64,000 nucleotides of DNA from an uncultured bacterium (GTDB lineage: Bacteria > Bacillota > Clostridia > Oscillospirales > Acutalibacteraceae): positions 54,049 to 118,048 of the forward strand of contig CASDTH010000026.1 in NCBI GenBank assembly GCA_949283655.1, written 5' to 3'. Shown in pieces: positions 1 through 8,779 of the stretch. The notes beneath the pieces are model-generated. The model was not told the DNA's origin and ran no database searches. It saw only the letters and a list, made by a program, of their open reading frames with translations. Within the stretch, counting starts at the first letter, position 1. Each line of letters opens with the position of its first letter. A program made the translations under genes and the position numbers.

Positions 1-626
1 ATCGATTCCTCCAACGTCAAGTCCGTCGTATCCAGCAGCAGCGCATCCTCTGCCTGCCGCAACGGCGCGACGGCGCGGTGCGAATCCTTATAATCCCGCT
101 CCTGCACATCGCGCAAGACATCCTCAAAGCGCACATCCTCCCCTTTGGCGGCCAGCTCCTGATAGCGGCGGCGCGCACGCGCTTCAGCGGAGGCGGTCAA
201 AAAAATTTTCACCTGCGCATCCGGCAGCACAACCGTGCCGATATCGCGTCCATCCATGATGCAATCCTTTTCCCGGGCAATCCGCTTTTGCTGCTCAAAC
301 AAAAACTCCCGCACGCAGGGCAGGGCCGCCACCGCAGACGCGCCCATAGAGACCTCCGGCGTGCGGATCTCCTCCGAGACATCCTGCCCGTTGAGGTAAA
401 CGCGCTGCACTCCGCTGACAAAACGCAGCTCAATACGGATATCAGCCAGCGCCGCCTTCACACGCTCCGGGTTATGCACACTGTGCCCATGGCGCAGCAC
501 ATAGAGCGCTACCGTGCGGTAAAGCGCGCCCGTGTCAACATAAACATAGCCGAGCGCCTTTGCGGCAGAACGCGCCAGTGTGCTCTTGCCCGCACCTGCA
601 GGCCCGTCGATTGCAACATTAACCAT
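1..626 (-). CDS. cmk: Cytidylate kinase (3' end cut by window edge)
   Basis: Phosphorylates CMP and dCMP in the cytosol with ATP. The minus-strand reading from position 626 begins MVNVAIDGPAGAGKSTLARS, which carries the P-loop GPAGAGKS. It continues with YVDTGALYRTVALY (nucleotide binding), DGRDIGTVVLPDAQVKIFL, and a lid-like segment rich in Arg (ARARRRYQEL). About 208 codons are present; the family is usually about 220 residues, so only the last few are missing. An AGGAAAGG box ends 11 bases before the ATG at 626. A second in-frame ATG at 638 overlaps that box and is less likely. It lies 60 bases downstream of the FAD oxidoreductase gene, a pairing common in Clostridia. Confidence 0.95.
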   Translation of the reverse strand, partial: MVNVAIDGPAGAGKSTLARSAAKALGYVYVDTGALYRTVALYVLRHGHSVHNPERVKAALADIRIELRFVSGVQRVYLNGQDVSEEIRTPEVSMGASAVAALPCVREFLFEQQKRIAREKDCIMDGRDIGTVVLPDAQVKIFLTASAEARARRRYQELAAKGEDVRFEDVLRDVQERDYKDSHRAVAPLRQAEDALLLDTTDLTLEES

Positions 627-685
627 TCGTTTGAACATCCTTTCCTGATTGGCCGAAGCTTCTCTCTCACTCCACAAAAGGCCTT

Positions 686-1918
686 TTAAACTGACGCCCC
701 TGCAAGGTGGCCTGTGGAAAACGCAATTTGCAGGTTGAAGCCGCCCGTATAGCCATCCACATCGATCAGCTCCCCTGCAAAGAAAAGGCCCGGCAATACT
801 TTAGACTGCATTGTTTTGGCATCAATCTGCTTTGTGCTCACACCACCTGAGGTGACCACCGCCTCCTCAATGGGACGAAAGCCCGTCACAGTAAGCGGCA
901 GATCCTTTATCAGCTCTGCCAGCCGCCTTCTCATCTCCCGGGTGACCTGGTTCACCTTCAGCCCCGGCGCAATGCCGGACAGGCGGACGATCACCGGAAT
1001 GAGCTTGCGCGGCAGCAACTCACCCAAAGAATTTGCAAAAACGCGGTTGGCATTCTTCAGAAAATCGCGCTGTAAACGGGCATCCAGCTGCTTTTCATCC
1101 AGCGCGGGCTTTAAATCGATGTGCACCTCGTATTTTCCCCGCCGCATTTCCCGCATATGCGCGCTCGCGCTGAGAATTACAGGGCCGGAGAGCCCAAAAT
1201 GGGTAAACATCAGCTCGCCAAAATCCTCATACACAACGCGGTAGGTATCCGCATCGCGCACGGTGATGGCGATATTCTTCAGCGCCAGGCCCTGCAGCTC
1301 GCTGCACCAGCCCTCATGCGCCTCCAACGGCACCAGAGAGGGGCGGGGCTCTATCATCGTATGCCCGGCCTGCCGCGCCAATGCGTAGCCATCCCCTGTG
1401 GAGCCCGTGCCTGGGTAAGAGAGTCCGCCGGTGGCAAGCAGTACCTTCGGCGCCAGGAACTGCTCCCCCTCCTGCGTCTGCACGCCGGAGAGCCGCCCTC
1501 CCTCCAGGATGAGACGTGTAGCGCGCCCTTGCGTCAAGGTGGCGTTCGGATGCGCCGCATACCGGCAGAGCGCATCCACAATATCCACCGCCCGGTCGGA
1601 TACCGGGAAGACACGGTTCCCTCGCTCAATCTTCAGCGGGACGCCCTGCTCCTCAAAAAAGTCCATGGTATCCGCAGGCATAAAGCGTGAAAACGCGCCG
1701 TATAAAAACCGGCCGTTGACCGGCACATTGGCGATTAAATCATTGAGCAGGCTGCACGCATTGGTCACGTTACAACGGCCCTTGCCCGTAATCATCACCT
1801 TCCTGGCCGGCCGGGGGTTGCGCTCCAGCAGCAACACCCGCCTGCCATTTCGCGCAGCGGTGCCGGCAGCCATCAGCCCGGCCGCGCCCGCGCCCACCAC
1901 GATCACATCATTCTTCAT
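686..1918 (-). CDS. HI0933-like FAD-dependent oxidoreductase (aminoacetone oxidase family)
   Basis: A 410-residue flavoprotein. The N-terminus MKNDVIVVGAGAAGLMAAG is a dinucleotide-binding fold with the GAGAAG motif. The segments KGRCNVTNAC and ATGGLSYPGTGSTGDGY are typical of the HI0933/YhiN family, and the C-terminal GLFFAGELIDVDGYTGGFNL is the second FAD contact. The ATG at 1918 overlaps the stop of the upstream regulator gene by 11 bases, so translation is probably coupled. The family is cytosolic and its physiological substrate is poorly settled; the aminoacetone oxidase name is inherited from relatives. Its place between rpiR and cmk matches clostridial gene order. Confidence 0.9.
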   Translation of the reverse strand: MKNDVIVVGAGAAGLMAAGTAARNGRRVLLLERNPRPARKVMITGKGRCNVTNACSLLNDLIANVPVNGRFLYGAFSRFMPADTMDFFEEQGVPLKIERGNRVFPVSDRAVDIVDALCRYAAHPNATLTQGRATRLILEGGRLSGVQTQEGEQFLAPKVLLATGGLSYPGTGSTGDGYALARQAGHTMIEPRPSLVPLEAHEGWCSELQGLALKNIAITVRDADTYRVVYEDFGELMFTHFGLSGPVILSASAHMREMRRGKYEVHIDLKPALDEKQLDARLQRDFLKNANRVFANSLGELLPRKLIPVIVRLSGIAPGLKVNQVTREMRRRLAELIKDLPLTVTGFRPIEEAVVTSGGVSTKQIDAKTMQSKVLPGLFFAGELIDVDGYTGGFNLQIAFSTGHLAGASV

Positions 1919-2789
1919 CTTCGTGGGCTTCCTCCACCTTCTCATACACCTGGTATTCATCCCAGATCTCTTCGAGCTTATTGAAATTCTCTGACACCTC
2001 GCCCCTTCGGCTGAGCGTTGCGGTTACAATCAGGGCATTGACAAGGCTCAGCGGCGCGACGAGCGAATCTACAAAGGACGCCATATCGCTGCGCGCAACC
2101 AATAGATACTCAGCAAACGGGGCGATTGGGGAATAGGCACTGTCTGTAATAGACAGAATCGTCGCCCCCCGGTCACTAATAAAGCGCAGGGCATTGATTG
2201 TCTGTTTGGAGTAGCGTGGAAAGCTGATAGCGATGCACACATCCCGCTCATCGATGCGGAACATCTGCTCAAAAATCTCGCTTGCGCTCGCCGTATCGAC
2301 CAGCACAACATTATCATAGACCAAATTGAAATAAAACGCCAGGAAGCTTGCAATTGCGGCAGAACTGCGCACACCCAGAATATAGATCTTTCGCGCAGTG
2401 TTAATTGCATCCACCGCCTTGTGGAAATCCCCGCGCGAGGTCTGCTCCAGCGTGGCGCGTATCATCTCCATATCGCTGGTGAGCACCTTCTCGAGGATAT
2501 CATCCTCCCCCATCCGGCTGCTAGTGACCTCCATGCGCTGCACACTGGTAAGCTTGCTGCGAATCATCTCCTGCAACGCCTTTTGCAGCTCGGGGTAGCC
2601 CTCAAAGCCAAGCTCTGTGGCAAAGCGCACCACCGTAGATTCGCTGACCCCTACCGTTTCACCCAGGCGAGACGCCGTCATAAAGGCCGCTTTTTCATAA
2701 TGCTCCCGGATAAAGCCGGCAATCCGCTTATGCCCCTTGGAAAGCGACGGATACAGGCTCTCCATCCTCGTTAGCAGCGATTTTTTCAT
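1908..2789 (-). CDS. MurR/RpiR-family transcriptional regulator
   Basis: A 293-residue DNA-binding regulator. Residues 1-75 form an RpiR-type helix-turn-helix (MTASRLGETVGVSESTVVRF). Residues of about 120-260 form a SIS phosphosugar-binding domain (IYILGVRSSAAIASFLAFY, VCIAISFPRYSKQTINAL, ATILSITDSAYSPIAPFAEY). Such proteins sense phosphorylated sugars. The start at 2789 follows GGAGGGGG with a short spacer; the longer reading frame upstream has no better site. It is the first gene of an apparent rpiR-oxidoreductase-cmk unit driven by the promoter at 2873-2901. No sugar catabolic gene is adjacent, so the effector cannot be guessed. Confidence 0.9.
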   Translation of the reverse strand: MKKSLLTRMESLYPSLSKGHKRIAGFIREHYEKAAFMTASRLGETVGVSESTVVRFATELGFEGYPELQKALQEMIRSKLTSVQRMEVTSSRMGEDDILEKVLTSDMEMIRATLEQTSRGDFHKAVDAINTARKIYILGVRSSAAIASFLAFYFNLVYDNVVLVDTASASEIFEQMFRIDERDVCIAISFPRYSKQTINALRFISDRGATILSITDSAYSPIAPFAEYLLVARSDMASFVDSLVAPLSLVNALIVTATLSRRGEVSENFNKLEEIWDEYQVYEKVEEAHEDEE

Positions 2790-2872
2790 AGGGCGCCCCC
2801 CTCCTGTACAACGCAAAATAAACCTCCCGCTCCGCACAATGCCCGGGCAAAGCAGGAAAACCCATTGTTCTT

Positions 2873-2901
2873 ATCTTATTCCGGCGGCGGTTTGAAGTCA
2901 A
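2873..2901 (-). promoter_or_regulatory. Predicted sigma-A promoter of the rpiR unit
   Basis: On the minus strand TTGACT (2896-2901) and TAAGAT (2873-2878) are separated by 17 bases, placing transcription start about 75 bases ahead of the regulator's ATG. Confidence 0.6.
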
Positions 2902-2975
2902 GCATAAATGCATTTTTTCGTGGCCGCTCCTGCACCGGGGGCAGCGTTTCCACGCACGCGCACCGGCCTTGCAAA

Positions 2976-3007
2976 GCAAAAAGCAGGGCTCCACCCGCGC
3001 GGAGCCC
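2976..3007 (-). terminator. Rho-independent terminator after the membrane protein gene
   Basis: Minus-strand hairpin GGGCTCC/GGAGCCC (3001-3007 and 2986-2992) is followed by TGCTTTTTGC. It lies 30 bases past the stop of the 3039-3581 gene. Confidence 0.7.
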
Positions 3008-3038
3008 CGCGCCAGAGAGCGCCCTGCTCATGCCCAGT

Positions 3039-3581
3039 TTATTTAAAAAGCCGCCGGAACGTTTTGCGCCAGCGCTGTAAATAAGCGCCGATCACCCGCG
3101 TTAAAGCGATATCATACACCAAAAAGACCACATTGCCCATTCCCAAAAGAATCGGAACAGCGTACTGGCCGAATTCCTCCATCTCATCCAGAGGAATGCC
3201 AAACGCGAAAATAATAACAACATAGGCCAGCACAACGGCGGCGTTAAAAATCAAAAACTTGACCACCCACTCCAGCCAGCGCGGGAGCCGGCTCTCCAAA
3301 TAGGATTTGACGACCGGGTAATAACCAAAAAAAGCGGCATACATCATAGCGGCTTCCTTATCCGCCACCACGAGCAGGGAGAGAATGCTCACCGCCGCAT
3401 ATACACACAGCGCCCATTTCGGGCCGATCTCCAGCACCATCAGAATCAATAGCGCCCCTGCAAGCGCCGGAAGCGCAAAGGTCAGGAAAGGGATCACACC
3501 CGTCAGAAACATCAAAACGACCGAAAGCGCCGTTAAAATACCGCCGAAGGCGGTTTTGGAGCTCTGTTTCATCCCTGCCAT
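3039..3581 (-). CDS. Conserved integral membrane protein (clostridial, unknown function)
   Basis: A 180-residue membrane protein with about five hydrophobic helices, for example FGGILTALSVVLMFLTGVIP, LPALAGALLILMVLEIGPKW, VYAAVSILSLLVV, FLIFNAAVVLAYVVIIFAFG and VPILLGMGNVVFLVYDIAL, and a basic C-terminus (RWRKTFRRLFK). The ATG at 3581 follows GGAAGGGGGG by nine bases and was preferred over longer starts. It is the last gene of a three-gene cassette behind DUF5685 and J-like genes. Relatives in Clostridia occur in the same cassette. The function is not known; the helix pattern loosely recalls ECF-type or substrate-binding membrane subunits, but nothing decisive is visible. Confidence 0.8.
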   Translation of the reverse strand: MAGMKQSSKTAFGGILTALSVVLMFLTGVIPFLTFALPALAGALLILMVLEIGPKWALCVYAAVSILSLLVVADKEAAMMYAAFFGYYPVVKSYLESRLPRWLEWVVKFLIFNAAVVLAYVVIIFAFGIPLDEMEEFGQYAVPILLGMGNVVFLVYDIALTRVIGAYLQRWRKTFRRLFK

Positions 3582-3636
3582 CAGCGTGCGCCCCCCTTCC
3601 ATATAGCCGGAACCACCAGCAAAGCTTCGGTCCAAT

Positions 3637-4254
3637 TCAGCAACACGGCGTCCCGTCCACACCGCAGCAGTCGCACAGGCAATCCGCACACATCAGCCCT
3701 GTGCAAATATCGCATGCACTGCAACCGCCCGCACCCGCACGGGGCGCGCGGTACCCCCCCGCTCGGGGATTGCTGACCTGGCGGAATGCCGCCTGATACT
3801 CCGCATTGCCCGGCTCCATCTGGCAGGCTGTGCGGTAGTTTTTGGTGGCCTCCTCCAGCCAACCGCGCTTATACTGCACGGTACCCTTGAGGAAATACCA
3901 CTCCGCCCCACGCGCCTGCGGAGGAATACCATCCAGCAAGGTCTCCGCATCGTCAATCCGGTTGGCGTTGATTTTGGAGCGGATATCCCCCAGGGAGGAA
4001 GCACCGCCATAGCCGCTGCCCGCATAGCCGGCTGAATAGCCGCTCTGCGCGGGGCCCGACTGGCTGCGACGCATGGCGATAATCGCATCGTAAGCGTTAT
4101 TGATCTCCTCCATCTTTTTGGAGGCCATATCCGCCAACGGGCTGTTTTCATAGTTTTCCGACTGATACTTGCGCGCAAGCACCCGGTAAGCCTCCCTCAC
4201 CTGCTCATCGGTTGCGTCCGGTGTGATATTTAAAATCTGATAAGGATCCTTCAT
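3637..4254 (-). CDS. J-domain-like protein with cysteine-rich C-terminus
   Basis: A 205-residue protein. Residues 1-65 align with a J domain (DPYQILNITPDATDEQVREAYRVLARKY ... MEEINNAYDAI, quoted in two parts). The HPD tripeptide that stimulates Hsp70 is replaced by QSE. A Gly/Ser/Tyr-rich linker follows, then a TPR-like segment (AEWYFLKGTVQYKRGWLEEA), then a cysteine-rich tail (CSACDICTGLMCADCLCDCC) that could bind metal. The start at 4254 follows AAAGGGATGG; an in-frame ATG at 4266 is possible. It sits between DUF5685 and the membrane protein. Without HPD it probably does not act as an ordinary DnaK cochaperone. Confidence 0.85.
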   Translation of the reverse strand: MKDPYQILNITPDATDEQVREAYRVLARKYQSENYENSPLADMASKKMEEINNAYDAIIAMRRSQSGPAQSGYSAGYAGSGYGGASSLGDIRSKINANRIDDAETLLDGIPPQARGAEWYFLKGTVQYKRGWLEEATKNYRTACQMEPGNAEYQAAFRQVSNPRAGGYRAPRAGAGGCSACDICTGLMCADCLCDCCGVDGTPCC

Positions 4255-4359
4255 AACAATAACCATCCCTTTCGCAAACGATAAACAAACCCGGGCGCCT
4301 GGAATCCGCTTTGCCAGGGTGGGACATCTCAACCTGCCAAATGAAGTAGCGTCAGGGCA

Positions 4360-5235
4360 TCAGCGCTTCTGCTGCGGCGCCTCGAGCACCTGCTTTTGCA
4401 CCTCAAGCAGCCCGTCCGTCAAAATATTGCGCAAGATCGCGTCGAACCGTTGTGCTTCCAATAGCTCATAGGCCCGCGTAGCCTCCGCCGCCGTTCGTAA
4501 TAGAGCCTCCTGTGCCTTTTGCCTGGCCGCCTGCACGGCTTCAGCATTCCCCTGCTGAATTTGCAAAGCATAAATATAGGGATTATAATCCCCAAATCGC
4601 AAATCATTGGTTAGATCATCAGCCGCATCAATCAAATAAACCCACCGGCCGATGCAATAGCCCAACCGGTCGAGCACCCGCCGGGCATCTTCTGTAGGAG
4701 CATCCATGGAGAAGAGCGCAGCCAGCGCTCTCGCCGTGGGGTCCGCCGCACGGTCGATGATCTCACAGCGCGCCTCTTCCAGCGCCGCCTGCTCTTCCAT
4801 CATGCGGGCGACAACCGCTTCCACCCCGGGATAGCGTTTCTTCGCTTTATTATGCGCGAGCGCAGCGGCAGGATACAACAGCCTGGAGGCCAGCTTCTGC
4901 CAAAAACCGCCGTCGTGCAGATTGTCGCGCAGCTTATAATAGGTCATGATCACAGCAGCGCCCGCTACAAACGAAAAGCTCTCCCCGCCGCCGGAGCAGG
5001 CATGACATTTTGCCAAGGGATTAAAGGGACAGCGCGCCTTATGAAACCCGGGGCAGCAATCTGCCACAGACAACCGCAGCAGCGCGGCAAACGTAAAATC
5101 ATAGCTGAGCGTCAGCCGGGCAAATAATCCATATTCCCGGCCAAGCGTTTTGCACAGGGAGCAATAAACGGCCTTATACTGCTCGTAATCCCGCACCTTT
5201 AATTCGGGCTTATACGCTTTCACATAGCCAAACAC
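4360..5235 (-). CDS. DUF5685 family protein
   Basis: A 291-residue protein starting at a GTG (5235) that follows GGAGG by seven bases and gives MFGYVKAYKPELKVRDYEQY, the usual beginning of this family. Cysteines occur in YCSLCKTLG, DCCPGFHKARCPFNPLAKC and HACSGG, consistent with metal binding. The rest is helical and includes D/N-rich segments (RWVYLIDAADDLTNDLRFGDY) that recall the aspartate-rich motifs of prenyl-synthase-like folds. No enzyme activity is established. It is first in the cassette with the J-like and membrane protein genes, under the promoter at 5309-5337. Confidence 0.85.
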   Translation of the reverse strand: MFGYVKAYKPELKVRDYEQYKAVYCSLCKTLGREYGLFARLTLSYDFTFAALLRLSVADCCPGFHKARCPFNPLAKCHACSGGGESFSFVAGAAVIMTYYKLRDNLHDGGFWQKLASRLLYPAAALAHNKAKKRYPGVEAVVARMMEEQAALEEARCEIIDRAADPTARALAALFSMDAPTEDARRVLDRLGYCIGRWVYLIDAADDLTNDLRFGDYNPYIYALQIQQGNAEAVQAARQKAQEALLRTAAEATRAYELLEAQRFDAILRNILTDGLLEVQKQVLEAPQQKR

Positions 5236-5308
5236 CCGCACGCCTCCGCCTAAATCATACCCGGGCAGCCGCTTCTTTTTTTACCCTGCGTGCCCCAGCT
5301 TTTTCTTT

Positions 5309-5337
5309 ATTGTAGTCGAAGCCAATTTTGATTGCAA
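5309..5337 (-). promoter_or_regulatory. Predicted sigma-A promoter of the DUF5685 cassette
   Basis: Minus-strand TTGCAA (5332-5337), 17 bases, TACAAT (5309-5314), about 75 bases ahead of the GTG start. Confidence 0.55.
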
Positions 5338-5467
5338 TGAATATATTGTAAATTTTCGGCGCTCCCACCTATCTTCAAAAGTGTAAAGTGATTTTTTTGA
5401 AATTCAATTACGCCCTCGCGCCGGAGGGGGAGCCGGAGATTGGCTTACAACCCGCCGGCGCAGTAAG

Positions 5468-5504
5468 CCTGCCCTGCGCCCCATCAACTGGGGCGCAGGG
5501 CAGG
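5468..5504 (-). terminator. Strong hairpin after the phosphoesterase gene
   Basis: A perfect 15-bp stem (CCTGCCCTGCGCCCC and its complement) with a seven-base loop lies 15 bases past the stop at 5520. The uridine tract is weak, so it may act as a terminator or an mRNA 3' end protector. Confidence 0.55.
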
Positions 5505-5519
5505 CGGCTTTGCGTATGA

Positions 5520-7184
5520 TTATTTTCCGGCCTCTGCGATTTGTTTTCCATACCGCACCTGATTGACCAGGAATCCAATCCCCAGTGCAACCAACAGCAC
5601 GGGCAGCAAGACAAGCAGGCAGAGCACGGTAATCACAACAATGGGGAGGCCCTTCCGGCTGGGGCGGACGGTATCCGCCGCCTGTTCCGGCACAGGGAGC
5701 GGCCGTGCCCTGCGCGTTGCCTCCCGCGCTTTTACGGCAGCCGGGTCATCCGGAGACGCTACCGGATAAACCGGCAAAACTGCTTTTTCATCGCAAATAC
5801 CAGCGTTATAAAGCAGCGGCTCCACAAGCGACCGGACGCTATCCACACCCTTAATCAGCTTCCCAAGCCGGATATGCAGCACACGCAGCACAGAATCAAT
5901 AATATTCAGCACGCCGCATGTAATTTTGTAATGGGGCGTATCAGGCGTATAGGGCGCATCCCCGCCATATAGGCTGAGCACCAGTGAAATGATAAAATCC
6001 AGCACCTTTTCCTCCCGGATAGCTGCATAGTCCGCTTTGGAAAGGCCTGTCTCCGCGCGCGTCCAGTTCCCGACCGTCCCGATTTTCAGGCGTGCAAGCA
6101 GCCTGGCAGGGCCTTTGATGAGCCAGCCGATGCGGTAGCTGAGCTTTTTTTTCACGCTGAATGCCGTGGCCATATTGGCAAAGCGGTCGGTATCCTCGCC
6201 TGCGGCCAGAATCACATCCCGGATCATGCCGATGAACTGATCGGTAAAATGCTCCTGCAATGTTTTTTCGCCCAGATCGAGCGCCACCGGCTCGGTAATC
6301 AAATCTGTGGAGAGGCGCACCTCGCCCGCAGCGGGATCAAGGGTCAACTGCCGGATCGTGCCTGGATACCCGCAGAGAGCCGGTGTACTCAAATCATAAA
6401 ACAGATTGCCTTTTTCGCTCACAGCATAAGAGACATCCTGCATATGCGTATGGCCTGTGAGCATGAACTGGATGCCAAGATCTGCAAACTCCTGCACGCG
6501 CCGGGCATGATCGCCCATCATATCCCCGGCCCCGATGATGGAATAAAACGGGGAAGGCGACAGCATGGGATGGTGCGTCATGGCAATGATAAACTGCCCC
6601 TCCTCCCGCGCCTTGCGGGCCTGCTGCGCAATCCACTGGAAGCACTCGTCGGAAAAGCCACTTTTCCCCGCGCCATTGGAGTCATCGTTGAGGGCAAACA
6701 GGCGGTAACCTTCCGCTAACTGCACAATATAGCTCATGCTCTCCCGATGCACGGCAAGCGCCTCGTCCGGGCCAAAGGGGCGGTAGAGCTCCCATAGCTC
6801 CTCCCGGCGCAGGGCGGGCACCTGGATTTTTTCATCTCCGGCATAGCCCTCCGTCTCCCCGGATTCCTGATAATCATGCGTGGAGGTGAGCACGTAAACA
6901 CGCTTGCCGGCATCCTTCAGCCTGCGCAGCAGGGCCAGGCATTCCCTGTGGCTATCCACTTCGCCGTTATTCGTCGTATCCCCGGAGAGCAGCACAATCT
7001 CGCTGCGCTGATCCTTCGCAATCTGCCGGAATGCCGCCTCGAGCACCTCCGGGCAATCGGCGAGTAGCTTCTGACTTTTCGCGTTGGCAAAATCGTACGC
7101 TTTGCCGGAAACCCCGGTTTTTTTTGAATAATAATGAATATCAGAAATAACCGTCAGATGCAAGGGCTTCTGATGCTTTTCCAT
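5520..7184 (-). CDS. Membrane-anchored calcineurin-like metallophosphoesterase
   Basis: A 554-residue protein. The binuclear metal motifs are present in order: SDIHYYS (about residue 14), LSGDTTNNGE, STHDYQ, AMTHHPML and LTGHTHMQD. The usual GNHD is STHD here, so one metal-bridging Asn is changed. The C-terminus carries one membrane segment (IVVITVLCLLVLLPVLLVAL) followed by a short tail. There is no N-terminal signal peptide, so the catalytic domain is probably cytosolic and tail-anchored. The ATG at 7184 follows AGGAGGG. It stands alone between trpB2 and the DUF5685 cassette. The substrate is not apparent. Confidence 0.85.
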   Translation of the reverse strand: MEKHQKPLHLTVISDIHYYSKKTGVSGKAYDFANAKSQKLLADCPEVLEAAFRQIAKDQRSEIVLLSGDTTNNGEVDSHRECLALLRRLKDAGKRVYVLTSTHDYQESGETEGYAGDEKIQVPALRREELWELYRPFGPDEALAVHRESMSYIVQLAEGYRLFALNDDSNGAGKSGFSDECFQWIAQQARKAREEGQFIIAMTHHPMLSPSPFYSIIGAGDMMGDHARRVQEFADLGIQFMLTGHTHMQDVSYAVSEKGNLFYDLSTPALCGYPGTIRQLTLDPAAGEVRLSTDLITEPVALDLGEKTLQEHFTDQFIGMIRDVILAAGEDTDRFANMATAFSVKKKLSYRIGWLIKGPARLLARLKIGTVGNWTRAETGLSKADYAAIREEKVLDFIISLVLSLYGGDAPYTPDTPHYKITCGVLNIIDSVLRVLHIRLGKLIKGVDSVRSLVEPLLYNAGICDEKAVLPVYPVASPDDPAAVKAREATRRARPLPVPEQAADTVRPSRKGLPIVVITVLCLLVLLPVLLVALGIGFLVNQVRYGKQIAEAGK

Positions 7185-7318
7185 ATGCTCCCTCCTGATT
7201 CCAGTTGATAAAATCAGTATACCGGCCCGGGAGAACTCTGTCAAGAAATGCCGCAAACGTTTTCGTTCGTAAGCCGTCCACACAAAACCACTGATCGCCA
7301 TGCTCGGATAAGGAGACC

Positions 7319-7350
7319 AGCCCGCAATGAGGAATTCCCCATTGCGGGCT
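7319..7350 (-). terminator. Hairpin after trpB2
   Basis: An 11-bp perfect stem (AGCCCGCAATG/CATTGCGGGCT) lies 22 bases past the trpB2 stop. A uridine tract is poor on both strands, so this is a tentative terminator. Confidence 0.45.
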
Positions 7351-7372
7351 GTCTATATTTTGGTTGTATCTC

Positions 7373-8749
7373 TTATTCATACACTTTAGGAAGATACTGG
7401 AAGCCTTTTTGCAGTTGTTCGTCAGTCGGTATGTTATCGCTCATAGTCCGGTCAAAATAGGACGCATAAGCCGCCATATCAAAATACCCGGTGCCCGTCA
7501 GGCCGAAAAGAATCGTCTTCGCCTCGCCGGATTCCTTGCATCTGAGCGCCTCCTCCATTGCCGCATGGATCGCATGGGAGGATTCCGGTGCGGGCAGAAT
7601 TCCCTCGCAGCGCGCAAACTGAACGGCAGCTTCAAACACGCTGGTCTGCTCCACAGCACGCGCTTCGTCCAAATAGCCGTCATGATAGAGCTTGGAAAGG
7701 ATTGGGGACATGCCGTGATAGCGCAGACCGCCCGCATGGTTCGGCGAGGGCTGGAATTCACAGCCGAGCGTATACATCTTGGCAAGCGGCGTCACCCTGC
7801 CGGTATCGCAAAAATCATAGGCATACTTGCCGCGCGTCAGAGACGGGCAGGAAGCAGGCTCCACAGCGATGAAATAAGGCTTTGCCCTGCCGGTGAGGCG
7901 ATCCTGCATAAAAGGAGCAATCAGGCCGCCGAGGTTGGAGCCGCCGCCCGCACAGCCGATGACGATATCGGGATACTCATCATACATCTCCAGCGCCATT
8001 TTGGCCTCCAGGCCGATGACGGACTGATGCAGGACCACCTGATTGAGCACAGAGCCGAGCACGTAGCGCGTGCCGGGTGTGGACACCGCCTTTTCCACCG
8101 CCTCCGAAATGGCGCAACCCAACGAGCCGCCCGTGCCGGGGAATTTTGCCAGAATATCGCGCCCAACCTTCGTCGTATCGCTTGGGCTGGGAATGATATC
8201 GGCACCGAAGGTTTCAATGATCGATTTGCGGTAAGGCTTCTGATTGAAGCTCGTTTTGACCATGTAAACAGTCAGCGGGATGTGAAAATACGCACATGCC
8301 ATGGAGAGCGCCGTGCCCCACTGGCCCGCCCCCGTTTCCGTCGTCAGCCCGGTCAGGCCCTGCTTTTTTGCATAATAGGCCTGTGCAATAGCAGAATTTA
8401 GTTTATGGCTGCCAGAGGTGTTGTTGCCCTCAAATTTGCAGTAAATCTTCGCAGGCGTGCCCAGCTCCTTTTCCAGATTATAGGCACGGATCAGCGGAGA
8501 GGGGCGGAAGGTCTTGTAATATTCCACAATCTCATCCGGGATATCGATATACCGGGTGGTGGAATCAAACTCCTGCTGCGCAAGCTCCTCGCAGAAGATG
8601 GGGTACAGTTCCTCCAGCTTCAGGGGTTGCATCGTCCCCGGGTTTAAAAACGGAGCCGGCTGCTCCTTCATATCGGCGCGCAGATTATACCACTGGCGCG
8701 GGATCCTCTCCTCCGGCAGATAAATACGGTACGGTACGTGCTTTGACAT
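7373..8749 (-). CDS. trpB2: Tryptophan synthase beta-like protein, TrpB2 type
   Basis: A PLP enzyme of 458 residues that condenses indole and serine to tryptophan. The PLP lysine is in NNTSGSHKLNSA (K116), the phosphate-binding loop is GCAGGGSNLGG, and the C-terminus has GLTGTGYFD. The length and the N-terminal extension (PFLNPGTMQPLKLEELYPIF) mark the TrpB2 class rather than the TrpA-bound TrpB1. No trpA or other trp gene is nearby, so it is likely a stand-alone indole salvage enzyme. A Trp-specific T-box precedes it and controls it by tRNA-Trp charging. The ATG at 8749 is preceded by AAAGGGG. Confidence 0.93.
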   Translation of the reverse strand: MSKHVPYRIYLPEERIPRQWYNLRADMKEQPAPFLNPGTMQPLKLEELYPIFCEELAQQEFDSTTRYIDIPDEIVEYYKTFRPSPLIRAYNLEKELGTPAKIYCKFEGNNTSGSHKLNSAIAQAYYAKKQGLTGLTTETGAGQWGTALSMACAYFHIPLTVYMVKTSFNQKPYRKSIIETFGADIIPSPSDTTKVGRDILAKFPGTGGSLGCAISEAVEKAVSTPGTRYVLGSVLNQVVLHQSVIGLEAKMALEMYDEYPDIVIGCAGGGSNLGGLIAPFMQDRLTGRAKPYFIAVEPASCPSLTRGKYAYDFCDTGRVTPLAKMYTLGCEFQPSPNHAGGLRYHGMSPILSKLYHDGYLDEARAVEQTSVFEAAVQFARCEGILPAPESSHAIHAAMEEALRCKESGEAKTILFGLTGTGYFDMAAYASYFDRTMSDNIPTDEQLQKGFQYLPKVYE

Positions 8750-8779
8750 GGCGATGGCCCCTTTCTAAAAGAAAATAAA

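Noticed and set aside
78..689. Plus-strand 203-codon open frame at the left end
   Set aside because: It is the shadow of the minus-strand cytidylate kinase, whose motifs are clear.
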